DNA from: Akkermansia sp.
GTDB taxonomy: Bacteria > Verrucomicrobiota > Verrucomicrobiia > Verrucomicrobiales > Akkermansiaceae
DNA: 54,483 nucleotides
Reading direction: 5' to 3'
Assembly (NCBI GenBank): GCA_017415995.1
Contig: JAFQDN010000015.1
Span: 1 to 54,483 of the forward strand
Both the position numbers and the translations under genes were made by a program. The number at the start of each line of letters is the position of its first letter. Position 1 is the first letter of the stretch. Shown in pieces: positions 42,682-51,366 of this stretch. The notes beneath the pieces were generated by a model that ran no database searches, had not been told where the DNA came from, and worked only from the letters and a program-made list of their open reading frames with translations.

Positions 42682-43307
42682 GGCTGCATGGCCTGAGGCA
42701 AAGTTTTCAGATACTCCGTAATGCCGTTGAGCACCATTTGCACAGCAATCATCACCAGCACCGTACCCATCAAACGAGTTAGTGCCACGGTTCCTTTTTC
42801 TCCCAAATACCCCAACAGTTTTCCGGAGAAAAACAACAACAGAGCAGCCCCGAGCCAAGCCAAAAACATGGCCAAAATGCCCTCCGCCACCATGCCTTCC
42901 GATGCAGCCATGGCGGCCTGCATCATCACCAGTGATATAGCAGCAGGTCCTACGATAAGCGGCATGGCCACCGGCACGATGAACGGCTCTTCCTCGTGCT
43001 CTTGTGAGTGGTGCTCACCACCACCTACTTGCGGGAACACCATGCCCACCGCTATCAGGAAGAGCATGATTCCCCCCGTCAAATTCAGCGAGCCGGAGCT
43101 CAACCCAAGCCATCCCAATATCTCATCCCCCAAAAAGTAGAACAAAAACAGCAGACCCAGCACAATGAGCATCTCACGTACCAAAATGCTGATGCGGCGC
43201 TTCGGCTCTACTTTCTGCAACAACCCCTGCACCAAAGGTGCATTCCCGGGGGGATCCATTACCAAAAACAATGCACTGGCGGAGGCGATGATGTATTCCC
43301 AATTCAT
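42678..43307 (-). CDS. MarC family integral membrane protein
   Basis: The 209-residue protein has six helices and the MarC/UPF0056 motifs: FLVMDPPGNAPLVQGLL near the N-terminus, LNLTGGIMLFLIAVGMVF in the middle and VPVAMPLIVGPAAISLVM. An insert of His and Glu residues (GGGEHHSQEHEEEP) lies in the loop before the last motif. The function of MarC is not settled; it is not part of the Mar efflux system. It sits in an operon with an ABC-2 permease and the Sel1 gene. Confidence 0.88.
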   Translation of the reverse strand: MNWEYIIASASALFLVMDPPGNAPLVQGLLQKVEPKRRISILVREMLIVLGLLFLFYFLGDEILGWLGLSSGSLNLTGGIMLFLIAVGMVFPQVGGGEHHSQEHEEEPFIVPVAMPLIVGPAAISLVMMQAAMAASEGMVAEGILAMFLAWLGAALLLFFSGKLLGYLGEKGTVALTRLMGTVLVMIAVQMVLNGITEYLKTLPQAMQP

Positions 43308-43316
43308 GGCGGTTTA

Positions 43317-44252
43317 TCAGAACTCCTTACGTGAAAAAATAAGTGTAGACACCAGCAAATGCAGCAGCATGTAGCCCAAGGCAATAAGCGCCAGGCCCCC
43401 CAGCATGCTTGTGCTGAACTCCACCCCCGATGAGGCGGTATCCACAACGTTAAAAATACTGAAATCCGGCAGCAACACAGCTACAACCATTTGCAACATT
43501 TGCATTCCGGAATCCGTCCCCACGGTTCCCGTTCCGGCCATAACTCCGGCAAAAAGCTGCCCTTGAAACATACCGACAAAATATGCTCCGAGTCCGAAAA
43601 TCATGCTCACAATCGTACCACTCGTAAAGCAGGAAAACAGCAGCGTCATTCCCGTCAGCACCCCAAAGCCCAAGAACATCGCTATGATACTGCGTTGCAT
43701 GTTCCAGCTGTTCCCGGCAGCCTGCACCTGCTCAATGTAGGGCTGCATCTGCTCCGGACTTGCCCCCTGCTTCTGCAACAATGGCACAAGCTCGCTGATG
43801 AGGGAATCCACCCGCATTTTCAATATGCACACCATCATCACATCCATCAGCACCAACATGAGCAACAACAGCCCCCAGACGCCCAACAACTTGCCGAGTA
43901 AATACTCAAACCGTGGTACGGGCTTACACAATATCGTGTACAGAATGCGGTCCTCTGCATCCCTCGGTATCAACAAAGCCGTGGCTCCCACACAAAAAAT
44001 GAGCCCGAACATCTGCATGCAGCCCATCGCCACATCTTTAATCAGCTGCAATTGGTGCAGCCCCCTGCTCTCCACCCCCAAATGCCCGTGGTAAGGCAAA
44101 AATTGCAATGCCATGAAGGCTATGCCGAACGCCGCCAACACCATAAACAGGCGCATGCGCACCAACTGTACAAAGGTTACGCCCGCTAGCGCCATCACGC
44201 GCCCCGGCATGTGCACCAAGCTGCGTAACCCTTCCCCCATAGCTCCTTGCAC
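43317..44252 (-). CDS. ABC-2 type transporter permease
   Basis: The 311-residue protein has six or seven hydrophobic helices. The segment LIPRDAEDRILYTILCKPVPRFEYLLGKLLG is typical of ABC-2 permeases (I/L-x-x-E/D-x-x-x-G/R-T-L... K-P-x-x-R). A coiled periplasmic insert (residues about 150-190) is rich in Gln and Glu. No ATP-binding subunit is encoded nearby, so its partner must be elsewhere. The start follows the upstream stop directly. Confidence 0.78.
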   Translation of the reverse strand: MQGAMGEGLRSLVHMPGRVMALAGVTFVQLVRMRLFMVLAAFGIAFMALQFLPYHGHLGVESRGLHQLQLIKDVAMGCMQMFGLIFCVGATALLIPRDAEDRILYTILCKPVPRFEYLLGKLLGVWGLLLLMLVLMDVMMVCILKMRVDSLISELVPLLQKQGASPEQMQPYIEQVQAAGNSWNMQRSIIAMFLGFGVLTGMTLLFSCFTSGTIVSMIFGLGAYFVGMFQGQLFAGVMAGTGTVGTDSGMQMLQMVVAVLLPDFSIFNVVDTASSGVEFSTSMLGGLALIALGYMLLHLLVSTLIFSRKEF

Positions 44253-44621
44253 TTACCTACGCGGTGCTTTTTCACCCGCGTCTATCAGCTTCCAGAACGA
44301 GCGTGAATTTCCCAAATGCACGTCCTCACTGGCAGCCCCCATACCGGAGCGGAATAAAAAGTCCTTTAAGGAGTCAGCATGCAGCACACGTTGCACGACC
44401 ACAGCACCATCTTCCATGGTGAAGTAGATACGGTAATCCTTGGAACGATAGCGGAATATCTTGCGACCATCTCGCTCCACCACGCCGAAACTCGGGTCTT
44501 CCTTTTCGCCGGACAAAAACGCCTCATCCACCTTAAATCCGGAGATGAGTTCCAGCTGTTCTAAGGTCGGGATGGCCGAGACTTCGCTCGCACTGATTTC
44601 ATTAAATACAATCTGATGCAC
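44253..44621 (-). CDS. RelE/ParE-like small protein
   Basis: The 122-residue protein contains KIFRYRSKDYRIYFTMEDG and VVVQRVLHADSLKDFLFRS, which match the strand order and basic core of RelE-type mRNA interferases, with an extra C-terminal tail (SRSFWKLIDAGEKAPRR). No antitoxin gene adjoins it: the genes downstream encode membrane proteins. It may be a domesticated or regulatory relative instead of a toxin. The GTG start lies 6 nt after its -10 box. Confidence 0.6.
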   Translation of the reverse strand: MHQIVFNEISASEVSAIPTLEQLELISGFKVDEAFLSGEKEDPSFGVVERDGRKIFRYRSKDYRIYFTMEDGAVVVQRVLHADSLKDFLFRSGMGAASEDVHLGNSRSFWKLIDAGEKAPRR

Positions 44622-44627
44622 GGCTTG

Positions 44628-44656
44628 AGTTTAGTCTTTCTTTTTGCTCCTTGCAA
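44628..44656 (-). promoter_or_regulatory. Promoter of the RelE-like/ABC/MarC/Sel1 operon, leaderless GTG
   Basis: On the minus strand TTGCAA, 17 bp, TAAACT, 6 nt before the GTG start at 44621. Confidence 0.75.
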
Positions 44657-44742
44657 GCCCAAAATGTGCCTGCATCCCATTTTTCACGCAACGCGTGCCA
44701 CTTTTAACAATCGACATCCTCATGCCGATTTGATATTTACTC

Positions 44743-44771
44743 TTGCTAAAGAGAGAAGAATAAGCTAAAAT
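44743..44771 (+). promoter_or_regulatory. Promoter of the second YGS-repeat gene
   Basis: TTGCTA, 17 bp, TAAAAT, 10 nt before the ATG at 44782. An in-frame GTG at 44773 would be 1 nt after the box and is rejected. Confidence 0.75.
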
Positions 44772-44781
44772 CGTGTCCGTT

Positions 44782-46068
44782 ATGAAAAAAACTCTTTTTT
44801 TAGCTATCCTGAGCTTCGGAATTCCTATGAGCATGGCGGAAGAACCGAGAGCCACAGTAGTTCCCGTTGTTGAATCGAGCGATGAGGAAACCGGCACCAC
44901 AGAGGAAGAAGATGTCGAGATTACCCTCAATGAGGACGAAGAGGGCGATTATGAGGGAGATTACGAGGAGGAAGAAGACATCGTCTACACGGATGAGCAG
45001 AAAGCGGAGGCCTTGGAAAAACTTAAAGCCCGAGCTGCAGCATCATTGGAGGCAGTGCGAGGCGTAAGCAGCAAGGAAACCGCAGACGCAGCCTCCCCGG
45101 TGATTGATGAAAGCAACAAAATTATCAGAGAAATCACCCCCATCCTCCGCCAATTGGACCAAGAGGAAGTGATGAGCATCATTTACAAGTCCCGCGAAGA
45201 CATGGGGGAAGAAATCGGCCGTCTTATCGAACAGAATTTTTACGGTTCCACCGACTTGGCCGCAATGCTGACCGGCAGCAGCGCCATGGCAAAGCCTGTT
45301 CAACCCTTGCCCGATGAGCTCAAAGAACGCTTCATCATTAAGGAAGGCACTTACAAATTCCCTGCTCCTGAGCCGATAGTGGTTGTTGAAGACGGAGCAG
45401 TGAAACTTCAACCGGAGCAAGATGATGATAAGGAGGAGGAAGAGGAAAACGGAATAGAGTTAACGGGAGGCCCCGGATTCACCCAACAGACGGCATGGGT
45501 ATTCCGAAACACCACAAATCAGGAGCTGAAAGGCAAAGCGTTGTCAACCTATGCGGATGTTATCGTCAGCAAAATCAACATGGATGAAATCTTTGAATGC
45601 AACCTTGACACCGGAAGCTATGATTGTAAAGCAGTGTATACAAACGGCAAGGTATATTGCTACCTGAAGGTGGATTTGCTGCCGGATACAGATGGTGACC
45701 GCTATCTTTTAGAGCAATGGCTGGACATCACCCCGTACTCTCTTTTCAGCACGGAGGAGGAGCTTCAAAAATACAACACAGAAAGCCTCAATTTCATCCT
45801 CGAGGCTATGAAATTGCTGGTTACTGTGAAAGATAAAGATTCAGCGGATGCAGCAGCAGCCTCCTTGCTGGAAATCAAGAAGAAAATCACGCCCAAGCAT
45901 ATTGCAGCCACCAACATGCTCAGCCCGGAGGAAAGACGCAAAAGTGCAGAACAGATGGCAGAGAACCTCCGCGCTATGAGCAATGATATAGATAAGCTTA
46001 TCCGAAACAAATTCTATGGTTCAGAAAAACTGAAAAAAGCCATGGATGAGTTTGAACGCGATTTCTGA
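44782..46068 (+). CDS. Exported protein with two YGS-type repeat domains and acidic linkers
   Basis: The 428-residue protein has a signal peptide (MKKTLFLAILSFGIPMSMAE). A very acidic segment follows (residues 30-72, E/D/T-rich). Repeat one runs from SSKETADAA (96-104) to FYGSTDLAAML (153-163). A domain begins TGGPGFTQQTAWVF (228-241), like the GGPGF-TAW domain in the gene at 4041. Repeat two runs from VKDKDSADAAAASLL (349-363) to FYGSEKLKKAM (411-421). The order repeat, GGPGF domain, repeat is the same as in the gene at 4041, which has one more repeat. The role is unknown; secretion to the periplasm or surface is likely. Confidence 0.78.
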   Translation: MKKTLFLAILSFGIPMSMAEEPRATVVPVVESSDEETGTTEEEDVEITLNEDEEGDYEGDYEEEEDIVYTDEQKAEALEKLKARAAASLEAVRGVSSKETADAASPVIDESNKIIREITPILRQLDQEEVMSIIYKSREDMGEEIGRLIEQNFYGSTDLAAMLTGSSAMAKPVQPLPDELKERFIIKEGTYKFPAPEPIVVVEDGAVKLQPEQDDDKEEEEENGIELTGGPGFTQQTAWVFRNTTNQELKGKALSTYADVIVSKINMDEIFECNLDTGSYDCKAVYTNGKVYCYLKVDLLPDTDGDRYLLEQWLDITPYSLFSTEEELQKYNTESLNFILEAMKLLVTVKDKDSADAAAASLLEIKKKITPKHIAATNMLSPEERRKSAEQMAENLRAMSNDIDKLIRNKFYGSEKLKKAMDEFERDF

Positions 46069-46087
46069 TTAAGCGCCCCCTTAACAC

Positions 46088-46129
46088 GCCCCATTACTGA
46101 GACGCAAGCCGCTCGGTAATGGGGCTTTT
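46088..46129 (+). terminator. Intrinsic terminator after the YGS-repeat gene
   Basis: A 10-bp stem GCCCCATTAC/GTAATGGGGC with an 18-base loop is followed by TTTT. Confidence 0.75.
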
Positions 46130-46185
46130 GCGTATACGTATAACTACACGCACCGAGAAAATAGGACAAAAACGCGATTTCCTAC

Positions 46186-46214
46186 TTGCGTGCGGGGTAA
46201 GAACATGCTAGACT
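46186..46214 (+). promoter_or_regulatory. metY promoter
   Basis: TTGCGT, 17 bp, TAGACT, 10 nt before the ATG at 46225. No S-box or other sulfur riboswitch fits in such a short leader. Confidence 0.65.
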
Positions 46215-46224
46215 TGCGTGCGAG

Positions 46225-47502
46225 ATGAACAGAGACACCATTTGCGTACAGAGCGGATGGCAGCCCAAAAAGGGAGAAGCCCGCGTGCTGCCTATCTATC
46301 AATCGACCACCTTCAAGTACGAAACAAGCGACCAGATGGCGCGCCTGTTCGACTTGGAAGAAGCCGGATTCTTTTACACACGTCTGCAAAACCCCACCAA
46401 CGAATGCGTAGCTAAAAAGATAGCAGAGCTGGAAGGCGGAGTGGCCGCAATCCTCACGGCATCCGGGCAAGCTGCCTCATTCTATTCCATTTTCAACATC
46501 TGTGAGGCGGGAGACCACTTCATATCATGCAGTGCTATTTATGGTGGCACCTTCAACCTTTTTGCCGTTACCTTCAAGAAATTGGGTATTGAGGTCACAT
46601 TCGTGGACCAAGACGCACCCGAGGAGGAAATCCAAAAGGCATTCCGCCCCAACACCAAGTGCGTGTTTGCGGAGACCATCTCCAACCCTTCCCTGCAGGT
46701 GCTCGACATCCGCAAAATGGCTGACATTGCCCACAAAAACGGCGTTCCGCTCATCGTGGACAACACCTTTGCTACACCCATCAACTGCCGTCCGTTTGAG
46801 CACGGCGCAGATATCGTCATGCACTCCACCACCAAGTACATGGATGGCCACGCCACCCAAGTCGGCGGTGTTGTTGTGGACAGCGGCAACTTTGACTGGG
46901 CAGCGCACGCCGATAAGTTCCCCGGCCTGACACAACCGGACGACTCCTACCACGGATTGGTCTACACGGAGGCCTTCGGCAAGGGCGCCTACATCACCAA
47001 ATGCACTGTACAGCTCATGCGGGACTTGGGTTCCATCCCCTCGCCGATGAACGCATTCCTGCTCAACCTCGGTCTGGAAACCCTGCACCTGCGAGTGCCC
47101 CGCCACTGCGAAAACGCGCAAAAGGTTGCCGAGTTCCTGGAAACGCAGGATGATGTTGCGTGGATAAACTATGCCGGACTTCCCTCCAACAAATACTATG
47201 AGCTCGCTCAGCGCCAGTTCGATGCCGGCCGCACCTGCGGTGTAGTCACGTTTGGCATTAAAGGAGGCCGTGAGCGCGCCATCAAGTTCATGGATAGCCT
47301 TAAACTCACGTCTATTGTCACCCATGTGGCAGATGCCCGCACCTGCGTGCTCCACCCCGCCAGCCATACCCACCGCCAGCTCTCCGATGAGCAGCTCTTG
47401 GAGGCCGGAGTAAAACCGGACCTCATCCGCTTCTCCGTCGGTATTGAAGCAGCGGAGGACATCATAGACGACCTCCGCCAAGCCTTTGCGGCCATCGCCT
47501 AA
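46225..47502 (+). CDS. metY: O-acetylhomoserine aminocarboxypropyltransferase/sulfhydrylase
   Basis: The 425-residue PLP enzyme joins O-acetylhomoserine with sulfide to make homocysteine. It shows the Cys/Met metabolism family pattern: QSTTFKYETSDQMARLF, YTRLQNPTNECVAKKIAELEGG, the cofactor aspartate in VDNTFATP and the PLP-lysine in HSTTKYMDGHATQVGG. The length and the insert after GKGAYI (where MetB/CystGL are shorter) point to MetY rather than MetB. The promoter ends 10 nt before the ATG. A terminator follows. Confidence 0.92.
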   Translation: MNRDTICVQSGWQPKKGEARVLPIYQSTTFKYETSDQMARLFDLEEAGFFYTRLQNPTNECVAKKIAELEGGVAAILTASGQAASFYSIFNICEAGDHFISCSAIYGGTFNLFAVTFKKLGIEVTFVDQDAPEEEIQKAFRPNTKCVFAETISNPSLQVLDIRKMADIAHKNGVPLIVDNTFATPINCRPFEHGADIVMHSTTKYMDGHATQVGGVVVDSGNFDWAAHADKFPGLTQPDDSYHGLVYTEAFGKGAYITKCTVQLMRDLGSIPSPMNAFLLNLGLETLHLRVPRHCENAQKVAEFLETQDDVAWINYAGLPSNKYYELAQRQFDAGRTCGVVTFGIKGGRERAIKFMDSLKLTSIVTHVADARTCVLHPASHTHRQLSDEQLLEAGVKPDLIRFSVGIEAAEDIIDDLRQAFAAIA

Positions 47503-47524
47503 TCCGCCCGCACATCATTTTCAG

Positions 47525-47556
47525 AAGAGTTGCTGCCATAAGGGAGCAACTCTTTT
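47525..47556 (+). terminator. Intrinsic terminator after metY
   Basis: A 10-bp stem AAGAGTTGCT/AGCAACTCTT with a 10-base loop runs into TTTT. Confidence 0.85.
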
Positions 47557-47589
47557 GGCGTCATGTTCCCCCGATAATAGAATAAAAAT

Positions 47590-47618
47590 TTGACGAAGAA
47601 CGGGAAAGAGAGTAAAAT
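47590..47618 (+). promoter_or_regulatory. Promoter of the ankyrin lipoprotein gene
   Basis: TTGACG, 17 bp, TAAAAT; leader about 32 nt. Confidence 0.65.
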
Positions 47619-47656
47619 AACCCATAGAGCAAGGGGCAGAAATAACTGAAGCCATC

Positions 47657-48223
47657 ATGAAAAGAACACCGCACGCACTCAGAGCCGCAACGGCGGCGTT
47701 AATAGCTACCGCAGGCTTGAACAGCTGCGGGGACGGAGGCAATGCGCCTCAACAGGTAGTGGTGGGATTATCACCCGAGGCTGAGGCTGCTCGCAATAAA
47801 TTGCAGGAAAAAGGCATAGAGTGTACCCCGAAGAGTTACATGGAGTTTCTGATGCGCAACTGTGATGCGGAGACTCTGCAATTGTTCATGGATGCAGGAA
47901 TGAGCGGGCGCGGTGCCTTGGGCAACGGACTCACCCCGCTGATGCTCCTCATCCTGAACTGTGCCAACAAGGAAGAAGCCGTCAAGTGCGCGCGTATTCT
48001 GATAGCCAACGGAGCCAATGTCAATGCAGCAAACAATCGCGGGGTTACGGCATTACACTTTGCAGGGCAGCGCAGCAACCCGGAGCTGGTTGCACTGCTG
48101 ATACAGAGTGGAGCCAATGTCAATGCCGTGGACAAGAGCGGCATGTCCGTACTTGCCACCACATTTAACTCAGCATCCCGCCAATTACTCATTGATGCCG
48201 GAGCCGTGGAAAAACCCTACTGA
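47657..48223 (+). CDS. Ankyrin-repeat lipoprotein
   Basis: The 188-residue protein has a lipoprotein-type signal ending in LNSCGDGG (C24). Three ankyrin repeats follow (NGLTPLMLLILNCANKEEA, NRGVTALHFAGQRSNPELV, KSGMSVLATTFNSASRQ) with the GANVN turn typical of the fold. It should be anchored facing the periplasm and bind other proteins. The 3' end overlaps the convergent phosphatase gene by 7 nt. Confidence 0.87.
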   Translation: MKRTPHALRAATAALIATAGLNSCGDGGNAPQQVVVGLSPEAEAARNKLQEKGIECTPKSYMEFLMRNCDAETLQLFMDAGMSGRGALGNGLTPLMLLILNCANKEEAVKCARILIANGANVNAANNRGVTALHFAGQRSNPELVALLIQSGANVNAVDKSGMSVLATTFNSASRQLLIDAGAVEKPY

Positions 48224-48723
48224 CGATCGCGATTGAACGGCAACCGGGCATCGCGCAAAAGATTCTCCATAGAGCGAGCCAACAAAGCCACCACGGCATC
48301 AAACCCGGCAGGGCCACCATAGTACGGATCCGGCACCTCGTGCTCACTTTCCGAGGGGGAAAACCAGTTCCACATGCCACGCACCTTGGCTGCATCCTCC
48401 GCACTCCGGGACAAATACAGGATGTCCTCCTCATTTGCATGATCCTGCGGGATGATGAGGTCAAAATCCGAGAAATCCGCACGTCGGAACGTTCTGGCGC
48501 GGTGTCCGCCATAGGAATAACCGGCACGCTCCAGCGCAGCAAGCATGCGGGAATCCGGGCGCGAGCCGGTGTGGTACGATGCCGTACCGCAGGAATCCGC
48601 ACATACGCACCCGGACAACCCGGCCTTTTTGGCGGCTGCATTGAAGATGATTTCCGCAGCAGGACTGCGGCAGATATTACCCAAGCAAACAAACAAAACA
48701 CGATACGGAGAGGAGGAACTCAT
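48217..48723 (-). CDS. Low-molecular-weight protein-tyrosine phosphatase
   Basis: The 168-residue enzyme has the catalytic loop VCLGNICRSPAAE (Cys and Arg of C-x5-R-S) near the N-terminus and the acid loop VPDPYYGG with the general-acid Asp. In many bacteria such proteins (Wzb-like) dephosphorylate tyrosine kinases that control exopolysaccharide synthesis. No kinase gene adjoins it here. It overlaps the ankyrin gene tail to tail. Confidence 0.92.
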   Translation of the reverse strand: MSSSSPYRVLFVCLGNICRSPAAEIIFNAAAKKAGLSGCVCADSCGTASYHTGSRPDSRMLAALERAGYSYGGHRARTFRRADFSDFDLIIPQDHANEEDILYLSRSAEDAAKVRGMWNWFSPSESEHEVPDPYYGGPAGFDAVVALLARSMENLLRDARLPFNRDRQ

Positions 48724-48818
48724 GAGTTACGGATGTAAAAAGATGATAAAAAGCGGTTGACGCAAGCGCCGACATCTGGTATGAAACCCTGTGACGCCAC
48801 ACATCATACCACACAGTC

Positions 48819-49481
48819 ATGAAAATTGCACGTCTGAATTCGGAAGCGGAAATATTTTATTCACTGCAAGGGGAAGGAGCCCGCAGTGGCACCCCGGCTG
48901 TTTTTGTGCGTTTGGCAGGCTGCAACCTGCACTGCTCGTGGTGCGATACACCGTACAGCCGAGGCACCGGAATTGAACTGAGTGTGGAAGAGGTAGCCGA
49001 GCGCATCACAGCCTACGCATGCGCGGGGCTAGTGATTACGGGCGGTGAGCCGATGTTGCAGGCAGCAGAACTGGAATGCCTGCTGGAGCTACTGCCGGAG
49101 CACATCTTCGTGGAGGTAGAAACCAACGGCACCATCCCCCCCACGGATAAGCTGGCGCGACGCGTAAACCAGTGGAACATCTCGCCCAAATTAGCACACT
49201 CAGGCAACAAAACGAACACCGCACTGCGCACACAAGTTCTGCAAGCGTTCTGCAATACGCAGCGTGCGTGGTTCAAATTTGTGGTACAAGCTGAGCAAGA
49301 TTGGGCAGACATTGCCCGACTCGGGCTACCACAAGAGCGCATCATCCTCATGCCCTGCGCTACAACGGCACAGCAGCTCATGGCCGCACGCCCCCTTGTA
49401 GCGGAACTTTGCATCCGCCACCGAGTCCGCTTCGGCGACCGCCTGCACATTGCCCTCTGGAATGATAAAAAAGGCGTTTAG
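48819..49481 (+). CDS. queE: 7-carboxy-7-deazaguanine synthase
   Basis: The 220-residue radical SAM enzyme makes CDG, the deazaguanine precursor of queuosine. The start (EIFYSLQGEGARSGTPAVFVRLAGC) and the cluster motif CNLHCSWCDT (C-x3-C-x2-C) are those of QueE, and TGGEPM supports the radical SAM core. A putative promoter (TTGACG, TATGAA) precedes it by about 30 nt. No preQ1 riboswitch is seen. The other queuosine genes are not in the window. Confidence 0.92.
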   Translation: MKIARLNSEAEIFYSLQGEGARSGTPAVFVRLAGCNLHCSWCDTPYSRGTGIELSVEEVAERITAYACAGLVITGGEPMLQAAELECLLELLPEHIFVEVETNGTIPPTDKLARRVNQWNISPKLAHSGNKTNTALRTQVLQAFCNTQRAWFKFVVQAEQDWADIARLGLPQERIILMPCATTAQQLMAARPLVAELCIRHRVRFGDRLHIALWNDKKGV

Positions 49482-49504
49482 ACGGCTATACTGTCAGCTT
49501 TTTC

Positions 49505-49533
49505 TTGACTTAAAGGGCTCCATCTGCTAGAAA
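49505..49533 (+). promoter_or_regulatory. Promoter of the class II aldolase gene
   Basis: TTGACT, 17 bp, TAGAAA, 11 nt before the ATG. A GGGGGT at about 49534-49539 could act as a Shine-Dalgarno if transcription starts upstream of it. Confidence 0.5.
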
Positions 49534-49544
49534 GGGGGTAACTT

Positions 49545-50369
49545 ATGGCTAATCCTGAACTTTACATTAAACCGGAGCTGCCGGATCGTATTTTTCCGTG
49601 GGAGAAATACGACCCTCAGACTCGTGAAGAAATCGACGCATTTTTCAACAGCCCTGAGATTCGCGTAATCAAGGAGCGCATGGTGGATATGGGACGCCGC
49701 CTTTGGGCACGCGAATACGTGGATGGCAACGGTGGCAATCTTTCCGTCCGTGTAGCCAAGGATTTGGTGCTTTGCTCACCGACCCTTTGCTCCAAGGGCT
49801 TCATGACGGTGGAGGACATTTGCTTGGTGGACATGAATGCCGGGCAGCTGTGTGGCTACCGTCCTGCCACCAGTGAGGTGAAGACCCACATTGCCATGAT
49901 GAAGGAAGTAGGCGTCAACGCCTGCATCCATGCGCATCCGCCGTGCTGCAATGCTTTCCTTTTTGCCGGCAAAGTACCGCCCAACGGCATCAACCCGGAG
50001 GCAGACATCTTCCTGGGGCACATACCGTTGGCACCCTACGGCACCCCAGGCTCCCCGGAAACGGCTGAGGCCGTGGCCAAGGCATGCCACCAAAGCACGG
50101 TGGTATTCATGGAAAACCATGGAGTCATCACGGGTGCACGCCACATTGAAGAAGCAGAGTGGTTCATGGAAAACGCGGATGCATACTGCAAGATGGTACT
50201 CTTTGCGGACTTGCATGGCGGTGGCCTGAACCAAGTAGACGAGGCCGGCATTGCGGACTTCCTCCAAATCCGCAAGAACATCGGCTATGCCGTACCTGAG
50301 GGACAGCCCCTGTACAACATGCGTGAGTACAATGGCTACACCATGGGCATTGCAGGCAAAAAAGACTGA
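49545..50369 (+). CDS. Class II aldolase/adducin family protein
   Basis: The 274-residue protein has the class II sugar-phosphate aldolase layout: YVDGNGGNLSVRV with the phosphate-binding loop, SPTLCSKGFM, the metal ligands in HAHPP, and ENHGVI with the third His. Family members cleave fuculose- or rhamnulose-1-phosphate or act as epimerases on ribulose phosphate. The substrate cannot be fixed, because no sugar operon surrounds it. Fuculose-phosphate aldolase would fit a mucin-degrading lifestyle, but that is speculation. Confidence 0.85.
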   Translation: MANPELYIKPELPDRIFPWEKYDPQTREEIDAFFNSPEIRVIKERMVDMGRRLWAREYVDGNGGNLSVRVAKDLVLCSPTLCSKGFMTVEDICLVDMNAGQLCGYRPATSEVKTHIAMMKEVGVNACIHAHPPCCNAFLFAGKVPPNGINPEADIFLGHIPLAPYGTPGSPETAEAVAKACHQSTVVFMENHGVITGARHIEEAEWFMENADAYCKMVLFADLHGGGLNQVDEAGIADFLQIRKNIGYAVPEGQPLYNMREYNGYTMGIAGKKD

Positions 50370-50385
50370 TAAACCCATACACTTG

Positions 50386-50419
50386 GCGGTCGGCCCCCTC
50401 TACGGAGCCGACCGCTCTT
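50386..50419 (+). terminator. Intrinsic terminator after the aldolase gene
   Basis: A 9-bp stem GCGGTCGGC/GCCGACCGC with a 12-base loop is followed by TCTTTTC. It ends only about 7 nt before the next start codon, so the Dus gene needs its own promoter within the aldolase gene or readthrough. Confidence 0.8.
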
Positions 50420-50425
50420 TTCTTC

Positions 50426-51361
50426 ATGATATTCGGCAACACGGCAATAACGGCGCTGGCGCCTATGCAGGATGTAACGGATCTTGCCTTCATGCGGGTG
50501 TTGGCGCGCATCGGCTCCCTGCCGGATTTATTTGTAACCGCCTACTTCCGCAGCACCTCCACCACCTGCGCCATTGCCGAGGCAAACCTGCGTTGCATTG
50601 AAGAAAATGAAACCGGCGTACCCATCCTGGCACAATTGGCAGGGAGTGAGGCAGCACCTCTCATGAGGGATGCAGAACGCCTGTTGCAACTTCCAATCGA
50701 CGGAATCAACCTGAATGCCGGATGCCCTGCCCCCTTGGTAAACCGCCACGGAGCAGGAGCCGGACTGCTACGGGACCCCAAGGCACTGCAATCCGTACTG
50801 CAAGGACTGCGCAGCGTTGTCCCACCCGGAAAATTCAGCATAAAATGCCGCACAGGCTGGCAAGATGCCGCTGAATTCCCGGCTTTACTGGAGCTTTTGG
50901 CAGCCGCCACCCCGGATTATGCCATGGTTCACGGACGCACCCGCAATGACCTGTATAAACCGAATACCGTTTGCACGGAGACCGTACAACTGGCCGTCCG
51001 GCGCCTTCCTTGCCCCGTGATGGGTAATGGAGATATCTGCACGGTCGAGGATGCGAACCATTGGCTCAGCACCATTTCCCCCGCAGGTGTCATGATAGGG
51101 CGTGGCGCGGTACGCAATCCCTACATTTTCCGCCAAATTCGGGGTGGAGCCGCGCCCACGGCAGAGGAAATGAAGCTCTACTACCGCATACTGGCTGAGG
51201 AAACAGACCGCATTCTGCACACAAAACGCACCCCGGCAGGCCACTGCAACCGCATGAAAAAATACTTAGCCTACTGCTACGCAGACTTTACAGCGGAGCA
51301 GGAATACACCCTGCGCCGCTGCACAAACATAGATGACATGCTGCGGATTCTGTGTGGATGA
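50426..51361 (+). CDS. tRNA-dihydrouridine synthase family protein
   Basis: The 311-residue FMN enzyme reduces uridines in the D-loop of tRNA. Visible marks are the opening LAPMQDVTDLAFM, the catalytic Cys in INLNAGCPAPLVNRHGAGAGLL, KCRTGW, MVHGRTRNDLY and the FMN-phosphate segments MGNGDI and VMIGRGAVRNPYIF. The length is near that of DusA/DusB. It converges with the repeat-protein gene, with only 5 nt between stops. Confidence 0.9.
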   Translation: MIFGNTAITALAPMQDVTDLAFMRVLARIGSLPDLFVTAYFRSTSTTCAIAEANLRCIEENETGVPILAQLAGSEAAPLMRDAERLLQLPIDGINLNAGCPAPLVNRHGAGAGLLRDPKALQSVLQGLRSVVPPGKFSIKCRTGWQDAAEFPALLELLAAATPDYAMVHGRTRNDLYKPNTVCTETVQLAVRRLPCPVMGNGDICTVEDANHWLSTISPAGVMIGRGAVRNPYIFRQIRGGAAPTAEEMKLYYRILAEETDRILHTKRTPAGHCNRMKKYLAYCYADFTAEQEYTLRRCTNIDDMLRILCG

Positions 51362-51366
51362 GGGCC

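Noticed and set aside
48724..48818. preQ1 riboswitch upstream of queE
   Set aside because: No H-type pseudoknot with the C-rich loop and A-rich tail could be read in the short leader.
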